A stretch of DNA of 64,000 bases from assembly GCF_005403045.1 (NCBI RefSeq), contig NZ_BJCL01000007.1, forward strand, positions 238,946 to 302,945. Reading direction: 5' to 3'. This document shows positions 27,700 through 36,978 of this stretch, in pieces. Every line of letters begins with the position of its first letter. Position 1 is the stretch's first letter. This stretch comes from Pseudaquabacterium pictum. GTDB taxonomy: Bacteria > Pseudomonadota > Gammaproteobacteria > Burkholderiales > Burkholderiaceae_C. The notes under the pieces were generated by a model. The model saw only the letters and a list, made by a program, of their open reading frames with translations. It searched no databases and was not told the DNA's origin. A program made the translations under genes and the position numbers.

Positions 27700-29441
27700 G
27701 CCGACAGCCGGCCCTTCACCAGAGCGGCCACCTCGGCCAGGGGCACCATGCTGGCGGCATCCTCGCGCCGGCCTTGCAGTTCCACCGTTCCGGCCTTCAG
27801 GCCGCGGTCGGACAGCACCACCCGCTGCGGCACGCCGATCAGCTCCCAGTCGGCGAACATCGCGCCGGGGCGCTCGCCGCGGTCGTCCAGCAGCACGTCG
27901 ACGCCGGCGGCCAGCAGCTCGGCATGCAGCGCATCGGCAGCAGCCTTCACCTCAGGCGAGCGGTCGTAGCCGATGGGGCACAGCACCGCGGCAAACGGCG
28001 CGATCGAGGCCGGCCAGATGATGCCGCGGGCATCGTGGCTTTGTTCGATGGCCGCGCCCAGGATGCGGGTGACGCCGATGCCGTAGCAGCCCATCTCCAT
28101 CAGCTGCGGCTTGCCGTTGGCGTCCAGGTAGGTGGCGTTCATCGCCTGGCTGTACTTGGTACCCAGGTAGAACACATGGCCCACCTCGATGCCACGCTGG
28201 ATGGCCAGCACGCCCTGGCCGTCAGGCGACGGGTCGCCGGCCAGCACGTTGCGAATGTCGGCCACCAGGGTGGGCTCGGGCAGGTCGCGGCCCCAGTTCA
28301 CACCGGTGAAGTGGAAGTCGGCCTCGTTGGCGCCGCAGACGAAGTCATGCATGCCCGCCACGGTGCGGTCGGCGATCACCTGCAGCGGCTTCTTCAGCCC
28401 GATCGGACCCAGGTAGCCGGGCTTGCAGCCGAAGTGGTCCTCGATCTCGGCCACGGTGGCGAAGCGCCAGCCGGCCTTCAGCCCCGGCAGCTTGCCGACC
28501 TTGATCTCGTTCATGTCGTGGTCGCCACGCACCAGCAGCAGCCACACCGTGCTCTTGACGATGTCGCCACGCTCGTCGAGCTCGTCGGTGGCCAGCACCA
28601 GGCTCTTGACGGTCTGCTGCAGCGGCAGGCCCAGCAGCGTGGCCACGTCGGCGCAGGTGCTCTTGCCGGGCGTGGGCGTCTTGGCCAGCGCCTGGCCGGG
28701 CGCGGCGCGCGGGGCGGCCGGCGCCACGGCCTCGGCCAGCTCGATGTTGGCGGCGTAGTCGCTGGTCGGGCAGTAGACGATGGCGTCCTCGCCGGTGTCG
28801 GCGATCACCTGGAACTCATGGCTCAGGTCGCCACCGATGGCGCCGGTGTCGGCCGCCACCGCGCGGTACTGCAGGCCGAAGCGGTCGAAGATGCGCTTGT
28901 AGGCGTCGAACATGCCCTGGTAGCTGACGGCGGCGCCGGCGGCATCGCGGTCGAAGGAGTAGGCGTCCTTCATCGTGAACTCGCGGCCGCGCATGATGCC
29001 GAAGCGCGGGCGGCGCTCGTCCCGGAACTTGGTCTGGATGTGGTAGAAATTCTTCGGCAGCTGGCGGTAGCTGCGCAGCTCCTGCCGGGCGATGTCGGTC
29101 ACCACCTCCTCGCTGGTGGGCTGGATGATGAAGTCGCGCTCGTGGCGGTCCTTCACCCGCAGCAGCTCGGGGCCCATCTTGTCGAAGCGGCCGGTCTCTT
29201 GCCACAGCTCGGCCGGCTGCACCACCGGCATCAGCAGCTCCACCGCGCCGGCGCGGTTCATCTCCTCGCGGATGATGGCTTCGACCTTGCGGATCACCCG
29301 CAGGCCCATCGGCATGTAGTTGTAGATGCCGGCGCCAAGGCGCTTGATCATGCCGGCGCGCATCATCAGCTGGTGGCTGACCACCTCGGCGTCGGCGGGC
29401 GCTTCCTTCAGGGTGGAAATGAAGAACTGGGAGGCTTTCAT
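27696..29441 (-). CDS. proS: Prolyl-tRNA synthetase
   Basis: Charges tRNA-Pro. At 581 residues it is the long bacterial type with an internal editing (INS) domain. It shows the class II motifs: motif 1 around [25 protein letters not shown], motif 2 [26 protein letters not shown] and motif 3 [17 protein letters not shown]. The editing domain lies around residues 225-400, including [12 protein letters not shown] and [20 protein letters not shown]. The C-terminal anticodon domain includes [22 protein letters not shown]. It is divergent from rppH. Confidence 0.97.
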   Translation of the reverse strand: MKASQFFISTLKEAPADAEVVSHQLMMRAGMIKRLGAGIYNYMPMGLRVIRKVEAIIREEMNRAGAVELLMPVVQPAELWQETGRFDKMGPELLRVKDRHERDFIIQPTSEEVVTDIARQELRSYRQLPKNFYHIQTKFRDERRPRFGIMRGREFTMKDAYSFDRDAAGAAVSYQGMFDAYKRIFDRFGLQYRAVAADTGAIGGDLSHEFQVIADTGEDAIVYCPTSDYAANIELAEAVAPAAPRAAPGQALAKTPTPGKSTCADVATLLGLPLQQTVKSLVLATDELDERGDIVKSTVWLLLVRGDHDMNEIKVGKLPGLKAGWRFATVAEIEDHFGCKPGYLGPIGLKKPLQVIADRTVAGMHDFVCGANEADFHFTGVNWGRDLPEPTLVADIRNVLAGDPSPDGQGVLAIQRGIEVGHVFYLGTKYSQAMNATYLDANGKPQLMEMGCYGIGVTRILGAAIEQSHDARGIIWPASIAPFAAVLCPIGYDRSPEVKAAADALHAELLAAGVDVLLDDRGERPGAMFADWELIGVPQRVVLSDRGLKAGTVELQGRREDAASMVPLAEVAALVKGRLSA

Positions 29442-29587
29442 CGGGGGCTCGGCGGGGTTTCACCATGCCGGCCGACCGGGCGCTGCGGGGCGCGCTGGCG
29501 CTGGATCTGCATGCGGGTTACCGAGGGTTCCCGGGCCGCACAACGCCGGTGCAATAATGAAACCAATCTAGAAATTGGGGTTTGATT

Positions 29588-30244
29588 ATGCTCGACAGGG
29601 AAGGCTTCAGGCCCAACGTCGGCATCATCCTGCTCAATGCGCGCAACCAGGTGTTCTGGGGCAAACGGCTGCGAACCCACTCGTGGCAGTTCCCGCAGGG
29701 CGGCATCAAGTACGGTGAATCGCCTGAGCAGGCGATGTTTCGCGAGTTGCACGAGGAAGTGGGGCTGCGGCCCGAACATGTGCGCATCCTGGCGCGCACC
29801 CGCGACTGGCTGCGCTACGAAGTGCCCGACCACTTCATCCGCAAGGACGCCCGCGGCCACTACCGTGGCCAGAAGCAGATCTGGTTCCTGCTGCGCCTGA
29901 TGGGCCGCGACAGCGACCTGGACCTGCGCGCCACCGACCACCCGGAGTTCGACGCCTGGCGCTGGAACGAGTACTGGGTGCCGCTGGAGCTGGTGATCGA
30001 GTTCAAGCGGGATGTCTACCAGATGGCATTGAGCGAGCTGGCGCGCTTCCTGCCGCGGGTGAACCACCACAACCGCTTCCTGCGCTCGGGCATGCGGCCG
30101 CGCCGGCATGATGATCCGCAGGACGACGGCCACGATGCCGAGCCGCCGGAGTCCGCCCTGGGCGAACTGCTGCACCCGGCCGACGGCGAGGGCAGCGCGC
30201 CCTCCACCCAGCGGCCAGGTGAGCCGCCAGCCGGCGGTCGCTAG
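29588..30244 (+). CDS. rppH: RNA pyrophosphohydrolase
   Basis: A Nudix enzyme that removes pyrophosphate from mRNA 5' ends and triggers decay. The 218-residue product starts [27 protein letters not shown], typical of RppH. Its Nudix box begins near residue 39 ([23 protein letters not shown]). KQIWFLLRL and [25 protein letters not shown] follow. The C-terminal 60 residues are polar and low in complexity, a usual variable tail. ATG 29588 is preferred over TTG 29582. A possible -10 (AATAAT, 29553-29558) and a CCAAT/ATTGG inverted repeat lie just upstream. Confidence 0.95.
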   Translation: MLDREGFRPNVGIILLNARNQVFWGKRLRTHSWQFPQGGIKYGESPEQAMFRELHEEVGLRPEHVRILARTRDWLRYEVPDHFIRKDARGHYRGQKQIWFLLRLMGRDSDLDLRATDHPEFDAWRWNEYWVPLELVIEFKRDVYQMALSELARFLPRVNHHNRFLRSGMRPRRHDDPQDDGHDAEPPESALGELLHPADGEGSAPSTQRPGEPPAGGR

Positions 30245-30262
30245 CCGGCAGGCAACGGCGGC

Positions 30263-31702
30263 TCAATCCGCCGGGGTGTCGCCCCAGGGCAGCATCAGCG
30301 ACAGCATCAGCAGTTGCTGGAACTCGGGCTCGAACCGGTCGATGATGGCCTGCGGATCGGCGCACAGCCCCGCGTCGGTGATCAGGCCGAACTGCACGCC
30401 GCCGCCGTAGCTGAGGATGGACACACCCACGCCCACGTCGCCCGAGGCCGGCACCCAGAACATGGTCTGCCGCAGCGTGCTGCCGCAGAACTTCAGCGGC
30501 TCCTTCGGGCCGGGCACGTTCGTCATCACCGCGGTGGTCTTCTTGGCGAACAGGCCCAGCACCACGTCCTGCACCGGCTTGATGAACAGGCCAGTGACGG
30601 CCAGCACGCCGAAGGCCAGCAGCGGCTGGTAGCTGCCCTTCAACTGGTTCATGCGCTGGCGCACGGCGTAGACCCGCTCGACCGGGTTGTGGATGCCGAT
30701 GGGCAGTACCAGTGGCGCGAGACCGAAGCGGTTGCCCAGCTGCCAGGCCTTCTCCAGCGGCCGCAGGTTGACCGGCACCATGGCGCGGATCTCGGCGCCG
30801 TCGGGGTTGTCGCCCTGGTCTCGCAGCCAGCCGCCGATGGCGCCCGACACGCAGCTCAGCAGCACGTCGTTGACCGAGCAGTTCAGCGCCTTGCCGACCA
30901 CCTTGACCACGTCCAGCGGCATCGGCTCGCTCCAGGCCACCACCTTGCGGCCCACCGGCTTGCCTTTCAGGCGGGTGGGCGAGTCGTCGGCCATCAGCGC
31001 CAGCGCGGCCAGGTCACTGGCGACCTGCAGGCCGGCCTTGGCCATGTCCAGCGAGCCCTGCAGCGGTTCACGCGGGTGCGACAGCGCCTCGATCGAGCGG
31101 GCCACGCCGCTGCCGTACATGTCGAGGGCCTTCACCGCCAGGCCGGTCAGCGGCTTGAGCACGGCGTCCGACAGCCAGTCCTGGTCGCCGTCGTCGTCGG
31201 CCTGCTTGCGGCGGCGCTTGGGCGGATCGTTGCCGCCGTCGGTGATCGAGTTCATCACCGAGATCAGCGCGATGCCGTCGCCGATGCAGTGGTGGATGCG
31301 GGCGATGATGGCGCTGCCGCCCTCGTAGCGCTCGACCAGGTGGAACTGCCACAGCGGGCGGTCCGGGTCGAGCGGCGTGACGGCCAGTTCGCCGCAGCGC
31401 TGCTGCAGCGCCTGGCGCTCGGTCTGGCCGCGCTTCTTCGGCAGCGTCTCCAGCACCACCTGGCGGGTGATGTCGAAGTCGGTGTCCTCGACCCAGCTGG
31501 CGCCCATGGCGTCGGCCACGGCCTTGTGGCGGAAGCGCTCGTACTTCAGCAGCCGGGTCTCGATGCGCTCGCGCAGCGCCTCCAGCGTGATGGCCGGGGT
31601 GAGCAGCCAGACACCGACGATCATCATCAGGTTGACGTCGTTGTCCATGCGCAGCCACGCGGTATCGACCCGCGACATGCGGCGCTCGGCAGGGGCGGTC
31701 AT
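30263..31702 (-). CDS. Wax ester synthase/diacylglycerol acyltransferase
   Basis: A bifunctional WS/DGAT enzyme making wax esters and/or triacylglycerol from acyl-CoA. The 479-residue product has the catalytic HHxxxDG motif as HHCIGDG near residues 136-142. It also has LDPDRPLWQFHLVERYEGG, the downstream SVNDVLLSCVSGAIGGWLRDQG, VPVNLRP and TNVPGPKEPLKFCG. The N-terminus RMSRVDTAWLRMDND matches the family. It is divergent from an acyl-CoA-binding protein gene across 121 bp, which supports a role in neutral lipid storage. Confidence 0.93.
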   Translation of the reverse strand: MTAPAERRMSRVDTAWLRMDNDVNLMMIVGVWLLTPAITLEALRERIETRLLKYERFRHKAVADAMGASWVEDTDFDITRQVVLETLPKKRGQTERQALQQRCGELAVTPLDPDRPLWQFHLVERYEGGSAIIARIHHCIGDGIALISVMNSITDGGNDPPKRRRKQADDDGDQDWLSDAVLKPLTGLAVKALDMYGSGVARSIEALSHPREPLQGSLDMAKAGLQVASDLAALALMADDSPTRLKGKPVGRKVVAWSEPMPLDVVKVVGKALNCSVNDVLLSCVSGAIGGWLRDQGDNPDGAEIRAMVPVNLRPLEKAWQLGNRFGLAPLVLPIGIHNPVERVYAVRQRMNQLKGSYQPLLAFGVLAVTGLFIKPVQDVVLGLFAKKTTAVMTNVPGPKEPLKFCGSTLRQTMFWVPASGDVGVGVSILSYGGGVQFGLITDAGLCADPQAIIDRFEPEFQQLLMLSLMLPWGDTPAD

Positions 31703-31823
31703 CGGGCGGGTCTCCTCGGGGCGGTTGTTGTGGCAGCCGGCGGTGGCAGCTGCAGGTGCGGTGCACGATGCTGGGTAACATCCGCCGCGTCAACACCGAT
31801 TTTCACGCACAGGAGACATGCGC

Positions 31824-32078
31824 ATGGCCGATCTGAAAGCCCGCTTCGAGCAGGCGGTTGCCGAGAGCAAGCAACTGCCCGAAAAGCCCGACAACATGAC
31901 GCTGCTGAAGATCTACGCGCTGTACAAGCAGGCCAGCGCCGGTGACGTGGACGGCAAGCGCCCCGGCTTCACCGACATGGTGGGCCGCGCCAAGTGGGAT
32001 GCCTGGAACGGCCTGAAGGGCACCAGCGCCGACGACGCGATGCAGGACTACATCGATCTGATCGAGAGCCTGAAGTAG
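31824..32078 (+). CDS. Acyl-CoA-binding protein
   Basis: A small four-helix protein binding long-chain acyl-CoA. The 84-residue product contains FEQAVAESKQLPEKPDNMTLLKIYALYKQASAGDVDGKRPGF and AKWDAWNGLKGTSADDAMQDYIDLIESL, covering the conserved acyl-CoA pocket (YALYKQA, KWDAW). The ribosome site AGGAGA (31811-31816) sits 7 nt before ATG 31824 but only 1 nt before in-frame ATG 31818, which decides the start. It probably supplies acyl-CoA to the divergent WS/DGAT. Confidence 0.94.
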   Translation: MADLKARFEQAVAESKQLPEKPDNMTLLKIYALYKQASAGDVDGKRPGFTDMVGRAKWDAWNGLKGTSADDAMQDYIDLIESLK

Positions 32079-32086
32079 GCCGCGAC

Positions 32087-32443
32087 CTACTTCTTCTTCG
32101 CCGCCGCCTTCTTGGCGGCGGGCTTGGCGGCCTTGGCAGCGCCCGCCGCGGCCGCCGCACCCAGCAGCTCGTCGAGGTTCTTCTGGATCTCGCCCTCGAT
32201 GGTCTTGGCAAAGGCGCCCAGCAGGAAGCCCAGCTTGGCATGCAGGTCGAAGTGGTCGGCCGCCACGATCAGCGTGCCGCTGACGCCGCTGCGGGTGAAC
32301 TCCACCGTGTCGCTGGTCTTGCCCTCCAGCACGGTGCATTCCATGTCGAACTTGGATTCGGCCTGCTCGGCCCAGTCCCAGGCCACCTTGCGGGCCTTGG
32401 CCAGGCCCAGGCTGTGGTCGCGGTGGATGTGGATGTCGGGCAT
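32087..32443 (-). CDS. Polyhydroxyalkanoic acid system (PHA granule) protein
   Basis: The 118-residue product matches the PHA-system family: MPDIHIHRDHSLGLAKARKVAWDWAEQAESKFDMECTVLEG, then VEFTRSGVSGTLIVAADHFDLHAKLGFLLGAFAKTIEGEIQKNLDELL. The tail is Ala/Lys-rich (AAKPAAKKAAAKKK), like the tails of phasin- and histone-like granule proteins. The role is inferred as granule association or regulation. It is convergent with the ACBP gene (8 bp apart). It lies downstream of the aminopeptidase gene on the same strand, with a 14-bp gap. Confidence 0.85.
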   Translation of the reverse strand: MPDIHIHRDHSLGLAKARKVAWDWAEQAESKFDMECTVLEGKTSDTVEFTRSGVSGTLIVAADHFDLHAKLGFLLGAFAKTIEGEIQKNLDELLGAAAAAGAAKAAKPAAKKAAAKKK

Positions 32444-32457
32444 GGGGTCGGTCTCCC

Positions 32458-33534
32458 TCAGGGTTGGAATTGGTCGAGCGCGGCACGGCGCTGGTCGGCC
32501 GGCAGCGCGGCCAGGCGCCGTACCTCGGCATGGAAACGGGCGAAATCGCTGCCCTGCTGGCGGAACAGCGCCTCGAACTGCGGCACCAGGCCATCGTAGG
32601 CGGCCTGCAGCGCCAGGCTGGCATTGTTGGCGCGGTTGAACCAGCCGTCGTAGCCGCTGAAGCCGGCCCAGGGGCCATCGGGCCGGGCCTTCAGCGCCGC
32701 GTGGTCGGCCCGCATCGCGGCCATCAGCCCGGCCTTGTGCTGCAGCTTGGTGGCATCGTCCAGATCGCTGGCGTACAGCGCCGCCAGCGCGGCGCGGGTG
32801 CGCAACGTGATGGCGCGGAAATCGGCCGCCCGCTGGGCCACTGCCGGGTCGTCGGCACTGCGGCCGGTGGCGGCCTGCCAACGCGCCAGGCCCAGGCGCT
32901 CCACCGCCGTGGCATAGCTCTCGTTGAACATGGTGTCGCCGGCCACATACAGCTGCTGGTGGGCCAGTTCATGGAAGATCAGCCGCACGGTGAAAGCTTC
33001 GCTGCCGCCCACCAGGGTGTTGAGCAGCGGATCGCCGCCGAGCCAGTTGGTCCAGCCCAGTGTGCTGTAGGCCGGCACGCCGTAGACGCTGACCTCCAGC
33101 CCCTGGGCGCGCAGCGCCGCGCCTTCGGCCTCGGCCTGGGCCTGGTCGAAGAAGCCGCGGTAGCCGACGCAGCCCATCACCGGGTAGCACCAAGTCTTGA
33201 GGTTCAGCGACAGCGGCGGCGCGGCCACCACGTTCCACACCACCGCGCTGCGGCCCAGGTCGGCGTGGCGGGTGTAGCTGGCGTTGTCGGGCAGGGCCAG
33301 GTCGGTCACTGCAAAGCGCCGGGCCTGCTGCGCCACCTGCAGCCGGGCCTTCAGCCCCGGTGGCGTGGCGGGGTCGGCCAGCCAGTCGTCGATGGGCCGG
33401 GCGCGCTGCAGCAGATCCAGGTGGCCACCGACCGACTGGGCGTAGTAGCCCACCGTGCTGCAGCCGCTGCCCAGGCAGACGGCGGCCAGCGCCGCGGCCA
33501 TGGTGGCCAGGCTGCCCAGGGCCGCCCACCTCAT
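32458..33534 (-). CDS. Aminopeptidase-type zinc protease, predicted lipoprotein
   Basis: A 358-residue exported protein. The N-terminus is a lipoprotein signal (LATMAAALAAVCLGSGCSTVGYYAQS), with Cys after GSG. The protease core has the zinc motif LIFHELAHQQLYVAGDTMFNESYATAVERLG, where HELAH plus a downstream Glu in NESYA provide ligands. It resembles a family annotated as predicted aminopeptidase in betaproteobacteria. ATG 33534 is used; GTG 33552 would add six residues. The natural substrate is not shown by the sequence. Confidence 0.82.
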   Translation of the reverse strand: MRWAALGSLATMAAALAAVCLGSGCSTVGYYAQSVGGHLDLLQRARPIDDWLADPATPPGLKARLQVAQQARRFAVTDLALPDNASYTRHADLGRSAVVWNVVAAPPLSLNLKTWCYPVMGCVGYRGFFDQAQAEAEGAALRAQGLEVSVYGVPAYSTLGWTNWLGGDPLLNTLVGGSEAFTVRLIFHELAHQQLYVAGDTMFNESYATAVERLGLARWQAATGRSADDPAVAQRAADFRAITLRTRAALAALYASDLDDATKLQHKAGLMAAMRADHAALKARPDGPWAGFSGYDGWFNRANNASLALQAAYDGLVPQFEALFRQQGSDFARFHAEVRRLAALPADQRRAALDQFQP

Positions 33535-33574
33535 CGCCGCACCGAGGCGCACGCTGTCCGCAACCCGGGCGTCA

Positions 33575-35629
33575 TCAGGCCGGCGCCACCTCGACCAGGC
33601 AGTCGTAGAAGGTGGGGGCGCGGCCGATGTCGGTCAGGCGCTGGCTGGTCAGCTCGTTGACGTTGGTGCCGTCCACGCCCAGCTTGCGCCACCACACGCC
33701 CAGGCCGTTGACCACGCCGGGCCGTGCCCGGCTGCCCACCGCCGCCTTGCAGCGGTAGCTGCCGCGGTCGTTGAACACCCGCACCAGCTGGCCGTCGGCG
33801 ATGCCGCGGGCGGCGGCATCGTCGGGGTGCATTTCGACCAGCGGTTCACCCTCGATGCTGCGCAAGCTGGTGACGTTGACGAAGGTGCTGTTGAGGAAAT
33901 GCCGCGCCGGCGGCGAGATCATCGCCAGCGGGAAGCGCCGGGCCAGTTCGGGCGACGAGCTGCGGCTTTCGTAGGGGGGCACGTAGTCGGGCACGCCCAG
34001 GCCGGGCGCATCGACGATGGCCTTGCCGTGGGGCGTGTGGAAGCCGCCATCGGCAAACGGCAGCGCGGGCAGCGGCAGCTTGACCCAGCCCTGGCTGCTG
34101 AGCCGGTCGAAGTCCAGCGACGGCACGGCCTGGCGGGCCAGGGCCTCGTCGCTGTCCTGCAGGCACGGGTCGGTCAGACCCATCTTGGCGGCCAGGCGGC
34201 GGAAGATCTCGGTGTTGGGCAGGGCCTGGCCCAGCGGCGGCACCGCGGGGTGGTTGATCAGCACATAGGTGTGGCCGTAGCTGGTGTGCACGTCCAGGTG
34301 CTCCAGCTGGGTGGTGGCGGGCAGCACGTAGTCGGCATGGTCGGCGGTGTCGGTGAGGAAGTGCTCCAGCACCACGGTGAACAGGTCGGCGCGCTGGAAG
34401 CCGGCCACCACCTTCTGGGAATCCGGCGCCACCGCCACCGGGTTGCTGTTGTAGACCACCACCGCCTCGACCTTCGGGCCGAAGGTGGGTGAAGCGTCGC
34501 GCAGCAGGTCGTCGCCGATGGTGCTCATGTTGATGGTGCGTGGGCGCTTTCCCCCCAGCAGATCGGGCCGCTGCAGCGCCGCCGCATCCACCGCGCCGCG
34601 GAACCAGTGCGAGGCCGACAGCAGCAGGCCGCCGCCACGCTGGCGCCAGGCGCCGGTCAGGCAGGGCAGCAGCGCGATCAACCGCACCGCATTGCCGCCG
34701 CCGCGGCAGCGCTGCATGCCGTAGTTCAGGCGGATGGCCGCCGGGCGGGTGGTGGCGTAGGCGCGGGCCAGGTGGCGCACTGCATCGGCGGTGATGCCGC
34801 AGACCTGGGCCACCCGCTCGGGCGGCCATTCCAGGGCCTTGGGCCGCAGCTTGTCGAAGCCGTCGACATGGCGGGCGATGTAATCCTCGTCGAGCCAGCC
34901 GTGGGTGATCAGCTCGTGCATCAGGCCCAGGGCCAGGGCGCCGTCGGTGCCCGGCTGGATGGCCAAGTGCTGGTGGCACTTCTCGGCTGTCTCGGTGCGG
35001 CGGGGGTCGATGCAGACCAGGGTGGCGCCGTTGCGCTTGGCCTGCTGGGCGAAGGTCCAGAAATGCAGGTTGCTGGCGATCGAGTTGCTGCCCCAGATGA
35101 GGATCAGCTGCGCCTGGGCGTAGTCCTCCAGGTGCATGCCGATCTTGCCGCCGTAGGTGGCCACCAGCGCCTCGCCACCGGCGTTGGCGCAGATCGTGCG
35201 GTCCAGCAGGCTGGCACCCAGGGTGTGGAAGAAGCGGGCGGCGATGCTCTCGCCCTGCAGCAGGCCCATGGTGCCGGCATAGCTGTAGGGCAGGATGGCC
35301 TCGGGGTTGCGCGCGGCGATGGCACCCAGCCGGCTGGCGATGTCGGTCAGCGCGTCATCCCAGCTGACCGGCGTGAACTGGCCGCTGCCCTTGGGGCCGG
35401 TGCGCTTCAGTGGCGTCAGCACCCGCTCGGGGTGGTAGGTGCGCTCGGGGTAGCGCGAGACCTTGGTGCACAGCGCGCCGTGGGTGGGGGGATGGTCGGG
35501 GTCGCCCGCCACCTTGATCACCCGGCCGCCCTGCACGCTGACCTTCAGCGCGCAGGTGTCCGGGCAGTCGTGCGGGCAGGCGCCGCGCACGGTGGTGATC
35601 GGGGCGTCGGTGGCGGCTTCGGTGTTCAT
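33575..35629 (-). CDS. Molybdopterin-dependent oxidoreductase with N-terminal 4Fe-4S site
   Basis: A 684-residue catalytic subunit of the DMSO reductase superfamily. The N-terminal GACPHDCPDTCALKV plus GALCTK provides four Cys for a [4Fe-4S] cluster. Then come LPYSYAGTMGLLQGESIAARFF, ICANAGGEALVATYGG, LILIWGSNSIASNLHFW, VCIDPRRTETAEK and a C-terminal molybdopterin-dinucleotide-binding domain (VEMHPDDAAARGIADGQLVRVFNDRGSYRCKAAV). No Tat signal is visible, so it is probably cytoplasmic. No electron-transfer partner gene lies beside it, and the substrate cannot be told from sequence. Confidence 0.9.
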   Translation of the reverse strand: MNTEAATDAPITTVRGACPHDCPDTCALKVSVQGGRVIKVAGDPDHPPTHGALCTKVSRYPERTYHPERVLTPLKRTGPKGSGQFTPVSWDDALTDIASRLGAIAARNPEAILPYSYAGTMGLLQGESIAARFFHTLGASLLDRTICANAGGEALVATYGGKIGMHLEDYAQAQLILIWGSNSIASNLHFWTFAQQAKRNGATLVCIDPRRTETAEKCHQHLAIQPGTDGALALGLMHELITHGWLDEDYIARHVDGFDKLRPKALEWPPERVAQVCGITADAVRHLARAYATTRPAAIRLNYGMQRCRGGGNAVRLIALLPCLTGAWRQRGGGLLLSASHWFRGAVDAAALQRPDLLGGKRPRTINMSTIGDDLLRDASPTFGPKVEAVVVYNSNPVAVAPDSQKVVAGFQRADLFTVVLEHFLTDTADHADYVLPATTQLEHLDVHTSYGHTYVLINHPAVPPLGQALPNTEIFRRLAAKMGLTDPCLQDSDEALARQAVPSLDFDRLSSQGWVKLPLPALPFADGGFHTPHGKAIVDAPGLGVPDYVPPYESRSSSPELARRFPLAMISPPARHFLNSTFVNVTSLRSIEGEPLVEMHPDDAAARGIADGQLVRVFNDRGSYRCKAAVGSRARPGVVNGLGVWWRKLGVDGTNVNELTSQRLTDIGRAPTFYDCLVEVAPA

Positions 35630-35775
35630 CCGGCCACTATTGCACAAGGCGCGGGGCGGCTGCACGGCCCGCCACGGCCGCGCCGCGGGTTTGCCCCAGG
35701 CCCTTGCCCTGCGGGCTGTGCGGGGCACAGGCGGGCCGCTAGACTGGCCCGCTTCCACAGCCTGCCGGACACACC

Positions 35776-36969
35776 ATGCGCCTGATCGAATCCATCCTGG
35801 CCGATGCGGCCGCCATCACCACGCTGCGACGCGACATCCACGCCCATCCGGAGCTGTGCTTCCAGGAGCAGCGCACGTCGGACGTGATCGCCAAGGCGCT
35901 GACCGACTGGGGCATCCCGGTGCACCGCGGCCTGGGCAAGACCGGCGTGGTGGGCATCGTCAAGAACGGCACGTCGAACCGCGCGGTGGGCCTGCGAGCC
36001 GACATCGACGCGCTGCCGATGCAGGAGGGCAACACCTTCGCCCATGCCAGCAAGCACGCCGGCAAGATGCACGCCTGCGGCCACGACGGCCACACCGCGA
36101 TGCTGCTGGCGGCGGCCAAGCACCTGTCCCGCCACCGCAACTTCGACGGCACGGTGTACCTGGTGTTCCAGCCGGCCGAGGAAGGCGGCGGCGGCGCGCG
36201 CGAGATGATCAAGGACGGGCTGTTCAACCTGTTCCCGATGGAGGCGATGTTCGGCGCCCACAACTGGCCGGGCATGGCGGTGGGCCAGTTCGCGCTGAAG
36301 AGCGGCCCCTGCTACGCCAGCAGCAACGAGTTCAAGATCATCCTCAAGGGCAAGGGCGCGCATGGCGCCATGCCGCACCTGGGCGTGGACCCGGTGCCCG
36401 CCGCCGCGGCACTGGTGCAGGGATTCCAGACCATCATCTCGCGCAACATGAAGCCGATCGACACCGGCGTGATCTCGGTGACGATGATCCACACCGGCGA
36501 GGCCACCAACGTGATCCCCGAATCCTGCGAGATGCAGGGCACGGTGCGCACCTTCACCACCGAGCTGCTCGACATGATCGAGACGCGGATGAAGGCCATG
36601 GCCGAGGCCACCGCGGCGGCCTACGACTGCAGCTGCGAATTCCAGTTCCACCGCAACTACCCGCCCACCATCAACCACCCGGCCGAGACGGCCTTTGCCG
36701 AGAAGGTGCTGGGCGAGGTGGTGGGTGCCGAGAACGTGCTGCCCTTCGAGCCCACGATGGGCGCCGAGGACTTCAGCTACTACCTGCTGGAGAAGCCGGG
36801 CTGCTACTTCATGATCGGCAACGGCGACGGCGCCCACCGCGAGGGCGGCCACGGCCTGGGCCCGTGCATGCTGCACAACCCGGCCTACGACTTCAACGAC
36901 GACCTGATCCCGCTGGGCGCCACCGCCTGGGTGCGCATCGCAGAACAGTGGCTGGCCACGCCGCGCTGA
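35776..36969 (+). CDS. M20 family amidohydrolase (hippurate hydrolase-like)
   Basis: A dinuclear metal amidohydrolase of 397 residues. Metal-site segments are seen in order: LRRDIHAHPELCFQE, GLRADIDALPMQEGN, HACGHDGHTAMLLAAAK, VFQPAEEGGGGAREMI and HNW. AHGAMPHLGVDP marks the dimerisation domain, and PTMGAEDFSYYLLEKPGCYFMIGNGD the last metal ligand region. HipO-type members cut N-acyl amino acids. It is followed after 9 bp by a DUF2817 peptidase gene, suggesting joint use of peptides or acylated amino acids. Confidence 0.92.
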   Translation: MRLIESILADAAAITTLRRDIHAHPELCFQEQRTSDVIAKALTDWGIPVHRGLGKTGVVGIVKNGTSNRAVGLRADIDALPMQEGNTFAHASKHAGKMHACGHDGHTAMLLAAAKHLSRHRNFDGTVYLVFQPAEEGGGGAREMIKDGLFNLFPMEAMFGAHNWPGMAVGQFALKSGPCYASSNEFKIILKGKGAHGAMPHLGVDPVPAAAALVQGFQTIISRNMKPIDTGVISVTMIHTGEATNVIPESCEMQGTVRTFTTELLDMIETRMKAMAEATAAAYDCSCEFQFHRNYPPTINHPAETAFAEKVLGEVVGAENVLPFEPTMGAEDFSYYLLEKPGCYFMIGNGDGAHREGGHGLGPCMLHNPAYDFNDDLIPLGATAWVRIAEQWLATPR

Positions 36970-36978
36970 AGGGGCCCG

